A stretch of 22,955 bases of DNA from a virus. Made by a program: the position numbers and the translations under genes. The stretch's first letter is position 1. Each line of letters starts with the position of its first letter. Shown piece by piece: positions 1 to 7,931 of the stretch. The stretch is from positions 1-22,955 of IMG/VR virus record IMGVR_UViG_3300038456_000483, one strand, 5' to 3'. The notes beneath the pieces were generated by a model, which saw only the letters and a list, made by a program, of their open reading frames with translations, was not told where the DNA came from and did no database searches.

Positions 1-1221
1 ATGCCGCAGTCTACCAAAAAGAACCCCAAAAACAAACCCGCCAAGCCCCGCTCTGACTTCCCTCTCTTCCCTCATGCCCGCGGCTACTGGGCAAAGAAAA
101 TCCGGGGCAAACTCCATTACTTCGGGAAGATCGCCGACGATCCGGACGGCCAAACCGCTGAAGCCAGGTGGCTTCAAGACAAAACCGAACTGCTCGCCGG
201 CCGCACACCTCGCGTACACCCGGAGGGCTTGACCGTCCGCGAACTAATTGACCGATTTATGGTGGGCAAACGCGACAGGCTCACTAACCAGGAAATCACC
301 GCGAAGCACTTCGCCGAGTTGCACGCAACATGCCGGCGCATTGCCGACGCCTTCGGTCTTGACCGCTTGTGCATCGACCTCGCCGCAGATGACTTCCAGC
401 AACTTCGAAAGGCAGTCGCGAAGGTCTGGGGGCCAATCCGCCTTGGAAACGAAGTTCAGCGAGTCCGCCAGGTGTTCAAGTTCGGCTTTGAGAACGGGCT
501 GCTTGACAAACCTGTCCGCTTTGGTAGCGAGTTCAAGAAACCAACCCGTAAAACCATGCGGCTCAACCGCGCGAGAAACGGCAAGCGCCTCTTCACCGCC
601 GCCGAATTGCAAACGATCATTGGTGCCGCCACGCAACCGATGAAGGCCATGATCTTGCTCGGCATCAATTGCGGGTTCGGCCCCAGTGACGTGGCGAACC
701 TGCCCACCGGCGCCGTCGATCTTACTGCAGGATGGATTGACTACCCGCGGCCGAAAACCGGCATCGACCGCCGCATACCACTTTGGCCCGAAACGGTCAC
801 CGCCATCAAAGCCTCGATCGACAAGCGCCCCGCTGCCAAAGCAGCCGACGCGGCCCGCCTGCTCTTCATCACGAAGCACGGCCACAAATGGGCAAAGGAA
901 GGCGTGAGCGAGCCAGACAAAGAAACCGGCAAAATCACGGTCACCAACAACGTTCCCGTGGTCCAGGAGTGCATCAAACTCCTGAAGCGGCTAAAACTAC
1001 ACCGCCGCGGGATCGGCTTCTACACGCTATGCCACACGTTTGAGACCGAGGCCGGTGGGTCCAAAGACCAGGTTGCCGTCAACGCCATCATGGGGCACGT
1101 AGACGAGACCATGGCCGCCAACTATCGGGAGCGGATCGACGACGCCCGCCTGCAGGCCGTGGTCGATCACGTGCATCGCTGGCTCCGGCCGCCTAAACCA
1201 GAGTCGGACACGCCAGCCTAG
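1..1221 (+). CDS. int: Tyrosine recombinase / phage integrase with degenerate catalytic site
   Basis: This 406-aa protein has the layout of a tyrosine recombinase, which integrates and excises DNA at att sites. A basic N-terminus (residues 1-60) precedes a SAM-like core-binding region (about 75-195) and the catalytic domain (about 195-395). The beta-hairpin lysine is in PKTGIDRRIPL (K252). The box II region reads YTLCHTFETE (341-350), the second histidine is in IMGHVD (H366), and the nucleophile is Y375 in ANYRERI. Box I is GINCGFGPSD (221-230), which has Gly where the classical Arg would be; I associate this form with planctomycete integrases. The box II Arg is Cys344 (codon TGC, 1030-1032), one C-to-T change from CGC. 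Activity is therefore doubtful. The gene starts at the first base of the window, so upstream signals are not visible. It sits at the end of the phage module, as expected for an integrase. The family call is secure; function is not. Confidence 0.92.
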   Translation: MPQSTKKNPKNKPAKPRSDFPLFPHARGYWAKKIRGKLHYFGKIADDPDGQTAEARWLQDKTELLAGRTPRVHPEGLTVRELIDRFMVGKRDRLTNQEITAKHFAELHATCRRIADAFGLDRLCIDLAADDFQQLRKAVAKVWGPIRLGNEVQRVRQVFKFGFENGLLDKPVRFGSEFKKPTRKTMRLNRARNGKRLFTAAELQTIIGAATQPMKAMILLGINCGFGPSDVANLPTGAVDLTAGWIDYPRPKTGIDRRIPLWPETVTAIKASIDKRPAAKAADAARLLFITKHGHKWAKEGVSEPDKETGKITVTNNVPVVQECIKLLKRLKLHRRGIGFYTLCHTFETEAGGSKDQVAVNAIMGHVDETMAANYRERIDDARLQAVVDHVHRWLRPPKPESDTPA

Positions 1222-1223
1222 CA

Positions 1224-1235
1224 CGCTGGCCAGCG
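1224..1235. repeat. 12-bp perfect palindrome after the integrase stop
   Basis: CGCTGGCCAGCG is a perfect 12-bp palindrome lying two bases after the integrase TAG. It could be a small hairpin or a protein-binding site. It lacks a T-tract, so it is not itself a terminator. It precedes the stronger hairpin at 1251-1283. Confidence 0.4.
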
Positions 1236-1250
1236 ATTCACCGACGCCGC

Positions 1251-1283
1251 GAAATGGCTCCCAAACGGGGGCCATTTTCTTTT
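1251..1283 (+). terminator. Rho-independent terminator downstream of the integrase gene
   Basis: The left arm AAATGGCTCCC (1252-1262) pairs with GGGGGCCATTT (1267-1277) across the loop AAAC, with one G-T wobble, giving an 11-bp stem. It is followed by a T-rich tract (TCTTTT, 1278-1283). The position 30 bases after the integrase stop suits a transcription end. It would separate integrase transcription from the downstream excisionase-like gene. Confidence 0.7.
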
Positions 1284-1310
1284 GGCCCTCCAAATGACCG
1301 TTTTCGAATC

Positions 1311-1320
1311 GTACGCGTAC
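1311..1320. repeat. GTACGCGTAC palindrome, possible operator or att core
   Basis: This perfect 10-bp palindrome lies in the spacer between the integrase terminator and the HTH gene. The spacer is visibly more AT-rich than the coding DNA around it. Spacers between integrase and excisionase genes often hold attP arms or operators, so the site is a candidate for either. I see no second copy near the other end of the window that would establish an attachment core. Confidence 0.25.
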
Positions 1321-1377
1321 TAAATTGCGGCGAAGCCAGCCACGCAATGAATCGACCTCCGGACAGTCAGCGCCACG

Positions 1378-1623
1378 ATGACCCCAGTCTATCGCATCAA
1401 AGACGTTGCCGCCCGCCTAATGGTCGACCCCGGCCGCGTGCTTGGGTGGATCAAGGCCGGCAAACTGCTCGCGATCGACGTAAGCGAGGGCAGCGGCGAA
1501 CGCCACCGCTGGAGGATCACACCGGAAGACCTGGCCGCGTTTGAGGCCAGCAGGAAAAACCAGCCGCCGGCCAAAGTGAGACGGCGATGCGCAAAATCAG
1601 GATGGAATTACCAATACTTTTGA
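1378..1623 (+). CDS. Small winged-helix DNA-binding protein, excisionase-like
   Basis: This 81-aa protein has the MerR/excisionase-type (HTH_17-like) pattern. YRIKDVAARLMVDPGRVLGWI forms the helix-turn-helix (residues 4-24). KAGKLLAIDVSEGSGERHRWRI follows as the wing. TPEDLAAFEASR is the closing helix (residues 47-59). The tail is basic. Proteins of this family bind DNA and act as recombination directionality factors or small repressors. Its place between the integrase and the packaging genes suggests control of integration and excision or of the late operon. The start ATG at 1378 lacks a clear Shine-Dalgarno sequence; no better start gives a complete HTH. It is the only recognisable regulator in the element. 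Confidence 0.75.
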   Translation: MTPVYRIKDVAARLMVDPGRVLGWIKAGKLLAIDVSEGSGERHRWRITPEDLAAFEASRKNQPPAKVRRRCAKSGWNYQYF

Positions 1624-1702
1624 TCCAGAAAGGACGCGGCACGGTTGTCCAACCAGAAAGCTGGCGGCAACGGAACGGAGAACCCGATGAGAAGTCCCGC
1701 TG

Positions 1703-1752
1703 CCACTGAAGCGCCCGCCGGCATGTCTCGAACTCGGCCGACGCTCCAGTGG
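1703..1752. repeat. Long-loop inverted repeat upstream of the terminase
   Basis: CCACTGAAGCG (1703-1713) pairs with CGCTCCAGTGG (1742-1752) at 10 of 11 positions across a 28-base loop. The right arm touches the -35-like hexamer of the candidate promoter. It may be an operator, an integrase arm site or a packaging signal; the sequence alone does not decide. Confidence 0.45.
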
Positions 1753-1779
1753 ACAGGGGACGACTGCATATAGTATACA
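1750..1779 (+). promoter_or_regulatory. Candidate sigma-70-like promoter for the late operon
   Basis: TGGACA (1750-1755) matches five of six bases of the -35 consensus. It is followed after 18 bases by TATACA (1774-1779), a partial -10 in a locally AT-rich patch (GCATATAGTATACATAAG). The terminase start lies about 190 bases downstream. The match is only moderate and planctomycete promoters are poorly known to me, so this is a candidate only. Confidence 0.3.
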
Positions 1780-1889
1780 TAAGTTCACACCGTCGGCAAG
1801 CCGTTCGGCCATACAAAATGTTGTGTGGAGTACGAAACCGCTCTACCACAGGTTGAAAGGCGCGCCCCACCGCGGTGAAGTGCGTTCCG

Positions 1890-1919
1890 GAAATTCAGAA
1901 TTTCGCGGCTCCGCCGCGA
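1890..1919. repeat. Pair of abutting palindromes upstream of the terminase
   Basis: GAAATTC-A-GAATTTC (1890-1904) is a perfect 7-bp inverted repeat with a one-base centre. TCGCGGC-TCC-GCCGCGA (1903-1919) is a perfect 7-bp inverted repeat with a three-base loop, overlapping the first by two bases. One arm pair is AT-rich and the other GC-rich. The pair sits 55 bases before the terminase start. An operator, an RNA hairpin in the leader or a dispersed chromosomal repeat are all possible. Confidence 0.5.
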
Positions 1920-1973
1920 TAAGGCTAGTGAACGAGCTTTGTCCAAAGACCGTAGCCGCCCGTACATAAGGGT

Positions 1974-3413
1974 ATGGCCGCTGACTTGGGACCAACACCC
2001 GCGCAAGAAATCTACGCCCGCCGCCAGGGCCGCCGCGGCCTGCTGGACTTCACGACGTACACCAAGCCCGACTACAAGACCAACTGGCATCACGCCGCTC
2101 TCGCCGCGCGGCTCGATCTCGTCGCCGCCGGCCGCTGCCGGCGGCTGATGGTCTTCATGCCCCCGCAGCACGGCAAAAGCGAGCTGGTTTCCCGCCGCTT
2201 TCCCGCCTACATGCTCGGCAAGAAGCCGGAAATGCGGCTCATCCAGGCCAGCCATACTTACGACCTGGCCTGCGCCATGAACCGCGACGTGCAGCGGATC
2301 ATGACCGACGACCCGTATCGTCGACTCTTCCCCAACAGTACCTTGAGCGAGCGATTCAACCGCGACAAGATCGCGGCCCGCCGCACGATGGATCTCTTCG
2401 AGCTGCCCGGCCATCGCGGCAGCCTCCGTTCCGCTGGCGTTGCCAACTCCATCGCCGGCAACCCGGCCGACGGCGCCATCATCGACGACCCATTTGGGAA
2501 ACGCGAGGACGCCGACAGCCCGACCATGCGCCAGAAGGTATGGGACTGGTACACCAACGACCTCTTTACGCGCCTATCGGCCGAGGCCTGGATTGTCCTG
2601 ACCCATACCCGCTGGCACCGCGACGACCTGGCCGGCCGCTTGCTCCGCAAAATGGCCGACCGCGCGGCCGACCAATGGCACATCCTCAGCCTGCCGGCCG
2701 TGAAAGAAGAAGGCCCCGGCGATGCCTGCGACCAGCGCCAGCCGGGCGAGACCCTTTGGCCGCAATTCAAATCGACCGAAGACCTGGCCATCATCCGCCA
2801 GCAGGACGCAAAGGCCTACGCGGCTTTGTATCAGCAGAACCCGAGTGACGCCTCAAACGCCGAATGGCCGCCGGAACTTTTTGGCGAAAGCATTTGGTGC
2901 CAGCCCGAACACTGGCCCAAACACTTTGACTTGCGGGTCTTGTGCCTCGATCCCAGCAAGGGCAAGACCGACAAGACGGGCGATTACTGCGCCATTGTCT
3001 TTCTCGGTGTAAAAGGCGACCTGCTGTACATCGACGCCAAGCTCGAGCGCATCCCTATGGACCAGATTGTGCGGGTCACGCTGGCCATGGCTGCGCAGCA
3101 CAAGCCGCAGATGATCGGCATCGAATCTGTCGCCTTCCAGGAAATGCTGGTCCACGAATTCCGCCGCCAGAGCGGCGCGGCATTCGGCCTGACCTGGCCG
3201 ATCTACGCCATGCAAACCGGGGCAGTGCCCAAGGTGCAGCGGATTCGACGGCTGAGCCAGTACGTGATCAACCGGCAACTCCGCTTCCGGGCCGACTCCC
3301 CTGGCTGCCGCCTGCTTGTGGAACAGATGATTGACTTTCCCCTGGGCGATCACGACGACGGCCCCGACTGCCTGGAAATGTGCGTCCGCCTGCCGTTCGA
3401 GGCCATGAAATGA
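1974..3413 (+). CDS. terL: Phage terminase large subunit (packaging ATPase-nuclease)
   Basis: This 479-aa protein is the DNA-packaging motor. The Walker A-type loop is PPQHGKS (residues 63-69), in the form used by many TerL proteins. The Walker B segment is GAIIDDPF (167-174). The C-terminal RNase H-like nuclease begins at LCLDPSKGK with acidic residue D326, and its later acidic cluster is DHDDGPD (459-465). The length is normal for the family. The start ATG at 1974 has a purine-rich AAGGG close upstream. The gene ends in an ATGA overlap with the portal gene (3410-3413), which implies translational coupling. No small terminase is recognisable upstream; the preceding 350 bp is non-coding and the HTH protein is the only small DNA-binding candidate. 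Confidence 0.95.
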   Translation: MAADLGPTPAQEIYARRQGRRGLLDFTTYTKPDYKTNWHHAALAARLDLVAAGRCRRLMVFMPPQHGKSELVSRRFPAYMLGKKPEMRLIQASHTYDLACAMNRDVQRIMTDDPYRRLFPNSTLSERFNRDKIAARRTMDLFELPGHRGSLRSAGVANSIAGNPADGAIIDDPFGKREDADSPTMRQKVWDWYTNDLFTRLSAEAWIVLTHTRWHRDDLAGRLLRKMADRAADQWHILSLPAVKEEGPGDACDQRQPGETLWPQFKSTEDLAIIRQQDAKAYAALYQQNPSDASNAEWPPELFGESIWCQPEHWPKHFDLRVLCLDPSKGKTDKTGDYCAIVFLGVKGDLLYIDAKLERIPMDQIVRVTLAMAAQHKPQMIGIESVAFQEMLVHEFRRQSGAAFGLTWPIYAMQTGAVPKVQRIRRLSQYVINRQLRFRADSPGCRLLVEQMIDFPLGDHDDGPDCLEMCVRLPFEAMK

Positions 3414-6400
3414 CCGTCGCCGTGCACGAAGCCGAAACGACCGCCAACGCCGCCGCAGGTCAGCAGCAATCCGCGCCGCCGTTGCCGCCGGATGCGCCGG
3501 CCGAACGGATGACCCTAAAACAGCTTACGCGCCGCCTCCGCCTGGCCGAAAGCGCCTGCGACATGTTTGACCAACTGGTCGATATGTCCGACATCGCCAA
3601 TTTCGGCGACCCCGGCGAGAATAACCGGCTCGTGGGGGGCGAACTCACGGACTTGCCAACCGCCTATAGCCGATCGCTGATCTACCCGGGCGCCACGGCA
3701 TGGGCCTACATCAACGAAATCGAGCTTCGCCAGATCCGCGCGCGGACCCGCGTCTTCGGCCAGACCAACCCCTACGCCATCGGCGCCGGCCGGAACCGCA
3801 TCGCCTACACGGTGGGCAATGGCCACACCTACAAAGTCACGCCGCGCGATCCGAGCGTCGGGGGCGACACGGTCGAAGCCGCCCTGACCGTGATTGAAAA
3901 CTTCCGCAAGCGGAACAAGTGGAACAAGCGGCAAAAAGAAACGGTACGGCGACTCGACCGCGACGGCGAGCGATTCTTGCGGCTCTTTATCGACGACAAG
4001 AAAGGCGAGCTCAACGTCCGCTTCGTGGAGCCGCTGGAAATCCAGAACGATCCCAAAGCCACCAGCCACAGCGGCGCTTACTTCGGCATTCAGTTCGCCC
4101 AGGTAGTCGCCGACGAGCCCGGGACCACCGCGGCGGTGTGGGACATCGAAACGCCCACGCACTACTACCTCGTCAACATCGGCACTCTAGGCGAAGTGAT
4201 CAGCCTCCGCGAAAAAGTGCCGGCCGATCAGATGCAGCACCTCAAGGCCAATGTCGATATGACCTGGCCCCGCGGCCTGCCGACCTTTTGGGCCTTGATG
4301 CCCAACATGAACAACGCCATCCAGACGCTGAAGGCCACCGGCAAAATCGTCGAATTTCGCGCCCGCATCGGCATGATCCGCCGGCATATCAACGCCGCCA
4401 AGGAGAGCGTCACGCGGTTTGTCGAGCAGCAGAAGAACGCCAAGGACCGGCCCACGCCCACCGCCAGTAAGTACCCTTACGCGGCGATCATCGACACCAG
4501 CGACGCCACGGAATACCAGTTCCCCGCCGGCACCGTGCCCGTGGACGGCAACGTCGCTGCCATCCAGGCCGAGCTCCGCACCTGCGCGGCCGCCCTGGCC
4601 ATGCCCGAGTACATGCTTTCCGGCGATGCCTCCAACGCCAACTTTTCCAGCACGATGGTTGCCGAAGGCCCGGCCGTGAAGACTTTTGAGGAAATGCAAG
4701 GCGAACTGATCGAAGCCGACGTCGAAATCATGGAGCGGCAATTGGCGATCGCCGCCAAGGCTGGCCTGATCACCAATTCCTCGGGCGACCCGGAGGCCCC
4801 GGATTACGTCCTCAATCTCGTCAAGGTCGAGGCCGAGCCGCCGATCATCAAGCACGAAGACGCCCTCATGGAAGCGCAGGCCGACCAGATTCTCAATCAG
4901 GCCGGCGTACTCAGCAAATCGACATTTGCCGCCCGCCACGGCCTGGAGTGGGCCGACGAAAAGCCGCTCATCGAAGCCGACCAGGCCGAAGACTTGAAGC
5001 GGCAAGCGGCGCAGCAGGCCCTTATGCCGCAGCCCGTCGCAGCGGCCCCTGCCACCGAGGAAAACGTCACCGAGGAAAACGTCACCGAGCAAATTACCAC
5101 CGAGGACTACATCGAACCGACCGCCAGGGGCTGGCTGGTTTGCCGCCGCAACACGGCCGGCCGATTGCTCTACAGTTGCCACCGCGCGACACTCCCCGCG
5201 GCGATGCAGGCCTTGCAGGAGTACGACGAGAACCAGCCACGGCACGCCGCCGGCACGGCAGAGGGCGGCCGGTTCAAAAGACTAGATGACAACGACCCCG
5301 ACGACACAGACACGCCCTCCGAGAACGACGCCTACCGCGTAGCCGCCCGCGCTATCGCCGCCGGCCAGGCATTGACGGCCAATAGCACGTCGGCGGAAAT
5401 CACCATTGCCGCCCAGGAACACCAGGCGGCAGCCCGCGGATGGAGACTGGCGGGAAACGAAACCGAAGCCGCCAAGCACGACGCCGCCGCCGATGCCCTG
5501 CAAAGCCAGGCCGACCCGGTCTACGCGACCTATTCAGCCATCACACACGGCATGAAAGCGGCCGCCAACACCGCCAGCGACCTCATCACGAGCGGCCGCC
5601 AGGTGATCGACTCCATCCTCAACCTCTGGCAAGCCGACGAACACCCGCTCATCGTCCGCGCCCTGGACATAGGCCACGGCGGGGCCGTGATGATTCACTT
5701 GCCCAACGGCAAGACGATGCTCTTTGACGCCGGCAAAATGGGCGCGCCCTACACGGCATCGGCCACCATCCGCGAGTACCTCGACTGGTATGACCCGCTC
5801 GGCTCGCCCAAGAGCAAGGGCATACTCAGCCCCGACATGAGCGTCCGAATCCATGTCGCCGGCGACGGCACGGTCACAAAGACCTCCGGCCATTTCATCA
5901 ACTACGTGGTCCTCTCGCACCCCGATACCGACCACTACAACGCCCTGCCGGACCTCGTCGCCCCGCAGCCGGCCATGAATCCACGCTGGGGAATCAGCCT
6001 ACCGCACAACGCGGCCAGCATGATCGCCTTCAAAGGTGAACCACCTATAAGCCCGTCAGAGCTTGAACCCCTGGCCGAATTCGAACAGTTCACCGGCGAG
6101 ACCATCACGCCCGAAGAGTACGCCGCGGCCGACGCCGAGGCGCCGCAACGCTACGCCCCGTACGAAAAGCTATCCGACGCCGAATACGCCGCGCAAAACC
6201 CCGAAGGAGTCTACGCCAGCGTCGAAAAAGCAGCCGAGCAGAGGGCGGGCCAGGCAGAGCCAGAACCGGCCCCGTCAAAAGCCGCCCGCATCAACGAAAT
6301 CCGCCGCGAACTGAACCGCATCAAAGAGCGCCGCGACCACACCCCGCCGGCCCTCAGCGTCGGCGCCGTTTATGTCCCGCCGCAGATGTTCAAGCCCCGC

Positions 6401-7915
6401 GGCATGAATGAGCAGACCCGCTATCTCTACCGCACCCTTAGCGAGACCAAGACCCCGATCCGCGTCATCAGCGACGGCGACACCTTTGACGGCGGCCACG
6501 GCTGCACGGTAAAAGTCCTCAACCCGGCAAAGAACCCTCGCAATGCCGCGAGCAACGCCCGCGCCATCGCGCTGGAAGTAAATTACCAAGGCCGGTCGAT
6601 GCTCCTGACCAGTGACCTGGTTGCCCCGGGCACGGATGACGTGCTCGCCAGGCGGCCGAAGCACTACGACCTGATCACGGCCCCGCACCACGGCAGCGTC
6701 GATCCCATCGCCAGGGCCGACGCCCTCGCCAGGTGGGCCACTCCCAGCAGCACCATCGTGCAGGCCGATCATCGCTGGAATACGGATAAGACCGAAGCCG
6801 AATACGCCAAGTACGGCATCGTCTACCACACGCAGGATGTGGGCAACGTCAAGGCCACGATCACGCACGGCCACACCACCGTGGAAAGCTACCTGCCGCT
6901 CCTTGACGCGCACCAACTCAAGGGCAAGGCTCAGACGTCTGACCAGCCCGCGATTGTCCACCGCTACACGGAAGACGATTACGAGCCCCGCGACTACCAC
7001 GGCCGCTGGACGAAGGACTCCCGGCCGGCGCCCTACGACTACGAAGGCGAAGTCGAGCAGGACGAAGACCGCGCCCGACACGCCCTGTTCCCAGCGACAC
7101 GCAGCCCCCGCGCCAACCCGATGTCACCTGCCGAAACGAATCCACGCAAGCCCGACCCGAAGAACCCGTGGCCGATGCCGCCGTGGGACGACAGCATGGC
7201 CAAGCTAGGTCGCCTGAAAGATCCGGAGAAGATCAAAGCCAAGATCGCCCAGGACCGGGCCAAGTACGAAGCGGAAGTCGCCGAGGAAGCTAACCGGCAT
7301 GGGGTCGTACACGACACGATAAAACCGCTGTACGAATTCAAGCACACGATAGCACGCGAGCTAAACGACCTCACAGGCATCAGCAGCGAGACACCGCTCG
7401 ATATTCCCGGCGCGTTCCGGCCCGACCCGACGCCCACGGCCCCGATCGAAGTCAGCGAAAACGACGCGAAGAACAACGCCGTCAACGAACCTGGCCGGCC
7501 GTTGACCAACGCCGACACCCACGACGACCTCAACGACCCCGATGCCGACGCGCCGCCGGAGAAGCCGGCCTACACCGCTGCCCGCCGGGCACTCAACGAC
7601 GCCATCGACGCCGCCCAGGCCGCCGAGGCGACTTTTGACAACTACAGCCCGACAATCGACACGATCGCCGCCGCCAAGAAGGCAGCCGCCGCCTACCGGG
7701 CGGCAGCCGCCGCTTTTCGCGCATCCGCACGAGACCAACCCGCACACGCCCACACCGCCGCAATCGCCGAACGGACCGCCATGGATTACGATGCCATGGC
7801 CGCCAGCAGCCGGACCTGGATTATCAACAACCATTGGCGCGGCAGCGGCGGCGCCTTTGGGGCAGAGGGCAAGACCGAAACAAACCCGCTGGCCGGCGAA
7901 GGCCACTCACACTAG
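3410..7915 (+). CDS. Giant phage portal protein fused to a ComEC-like metallo-beta-lactamase domain
   Basis: This 1501-aa protein is about three times the usual portal length. Residues 1 to about 540 look like a portal, the ring through which DNA enters the head, supported by the position directly after terL and before the protease. A Thr/Glu linker with a 15-bp tandem repeat follows (5054-5083), then NQPRHAAGTAEGGRF (608-622) and an Ala-rich helical segment. Residues about 750-1165 form a ComEC/Rec2-type metallo-beta-lactamase domain: LDIGHGG (752-758), FDAG, HPDTDH (837-842), TSDL with D1069, and PHHGS (H1093, H1094). All expected metal ligands seem present. A charged insert of roughly 150 residues splits the domain. 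After it come PRDYHGRW (1193-1200), a long polar region and a second Ala-rich helical segment. I chose ATG 3410 because it makes an ATGA overlap with terL; a GTG at 3380 lies inside terL. The domain may cut nucleic acid inside the capsid or be injected, but that is inference. Confidence 0.88.
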   Translation: MTVAVHEAETTANAAAGQQQSAPPLPPDAPAERMTLKQLTRRLRLAESACDMFDQLVDMSDIANFGDPGENNRLVGGELTDLPTAYSRSLIYPGATAWAYINEIELRQIRARTRVFGQTNPYAIGAGRNRIAYTVGNGHTYKVTPRDPSVGGDTVEAALTVIENFRKRNKWNKRQKETVRRLDRDGERFLRLFIDDKKGELNVRFVEPLEIQNDPKATSHSGAYFGIQFAQVVADEPGTTAAVWDIETPTHYYLVNIGTLGEVISLREKVPADQMQHLKANVDMTWPRGLPTFWALMPNMNNAIQTLKATGKIVEFRARIGMIRRHINAAKESVTRFVEQQKNAKDRPTPTASKYPYAAIIDTSDATEYQFPAGTVPVDGNVAAIQAELRTCAAALAMPEYMLSGDASNANFSSTMVAEGPAVKTFEEMQGELIEADVEIMERQLAIAAKAGLITNSSGDPEAPDYVLNLVKVEAEPPIIKHEDALMEAQADQILNQAGVLSKSTFAARHGLEWADEKPLIEADQAEDLKRQAAQQALMPQPVAAAPATEENVTEENVTEQITTEDYIEPTARGWLVCRRNTAGRLLYSCHRATLPAAMQALQEYDENQPRHAAGTAEGGRFKRLDDNDPDDTDTPSENDAYRVAARAIAAGQALTANSTSAEITIAAQEHQAAARGWRLAGNETEAAKHDAAADALQSQADPVYATYSAITHGMKAAANTASDLITSGRQVIDSILNLWQADEHPLIVRALDIGHGGAVMIHLPNGKTMLFDAGKMGAPYTASATIREYLDWYDPLGSPKSKGILSPDMSVRIHVAGDGTVTKTSGHFINYVVLSHPDTDHYNALPDLVAPQPAMNPRWGISLPHNAASMIAFKGEPPISPSELEPLAEFEQFTGETITPEEYAAADAEAPQRYAPYEKLSDAEYAAQNPEGVYASVEKAAEQRAGQAEPEPAPSKAARINEIRRELNRIKERRDHTPPALSVGAVYVPPQMFKPRGMNEQTRYLYRTLSETKTPIRVISDGDTFDGGHGCTVKVLNPAKNPRNAASNARAIALEVNYQGRSMLLTSDLVAPGTDDVLARRPKHYDLITAPHHGSVDPIARADALARWATPSSTIVQADHRWNTDKTEAEYAKYGIVYHTQDVGNVKATITHGHTTVESYLPLLDAHQLKGKAQTSDQPAIVHRYTEDDYEPRDYHGRWTKDSRPAPYDYEGEVEQDEDRARHALFPATRSPRANPMSPAETNPRKPDPKNPWPMPPWDDSMAKLGRLKDPEKIKAKIAQDRAKYEAEVAEEANRHGVVHDTIKPLYEFKHTIARELNDLTGISSETPLDIPGAFRPDPTPTAPIEVSENDAKNNAVNEPGRPLTNADTHDDLNDPDADAPPEKPAYTAARRALNDAIDAAQAAEATFDNYSPTIDTIAAAKKAAAAYRAAAAAFRASARDQPAHAHTAAIAERTAMDYDAMAASSRTWIINNHWRGSGGAFGAEGKTETNPLAGEGHSH
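5054..5083 (+). repeat. 15-bp tandem repeat coding a TEENV linker
   Basis: ACCGAGGAAAACGTC occurs twice in tandem (5054-5068 and 5069-5083), followed by a partial third unit starting ACCGAG at 5084. It encodes TEENVTEENVTE at the boundary between the portal body and its C-terminal extension. This is an in-frame repeat in a flexible linker. Confidence 0.75.
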
Positions 7916-7931
7916 AAAGCACGGCTCACGA

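Larger units (their letters stand above)
1624..1973. other. 350-bp gene-free leader between regulator and terminase
   Basis: I see no credible coding region here on either strand. The stretch contains a long inverted repeat (1703-1752), an AT-rich patch with promoter-like hexamers (1750-1779), and two abutting palindromes (1890-1919). It is the longest gap in the phage part and lies directly upstream of the packaging operon. It is therefore the best place for a late promoter, an operator, or a cos/pac packaging site next to terL. Confidence 0.6.

Noticed and set aside
1714-1741. tRNA-like T-loop (GAGTTCGAGAC on the minus strand) in the leader
   Set aside because: No acceptor stem, anticodon arm or D arm could be arranged around it.
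1517-1870. A minus-strand open frame covering the leader and the end of the HTH gene
   Set aside because: It overlaps the HTH gene, has a composition rich in Arg, Ser and Cys, and shows no known motif.
3380-3409. GTG start for the portal ten codons upstream
   Set aside because: It lies inside the end of the terminase gene, whereas ATG 3410 forms a standard ATGA overlap.
4187-5245. A 352-codon minus-strand open frame inside the portal gene
   Set aside because: It lies entirely within a clear portal frame and shows the Gly/Val-rich composition of a shadow reading.
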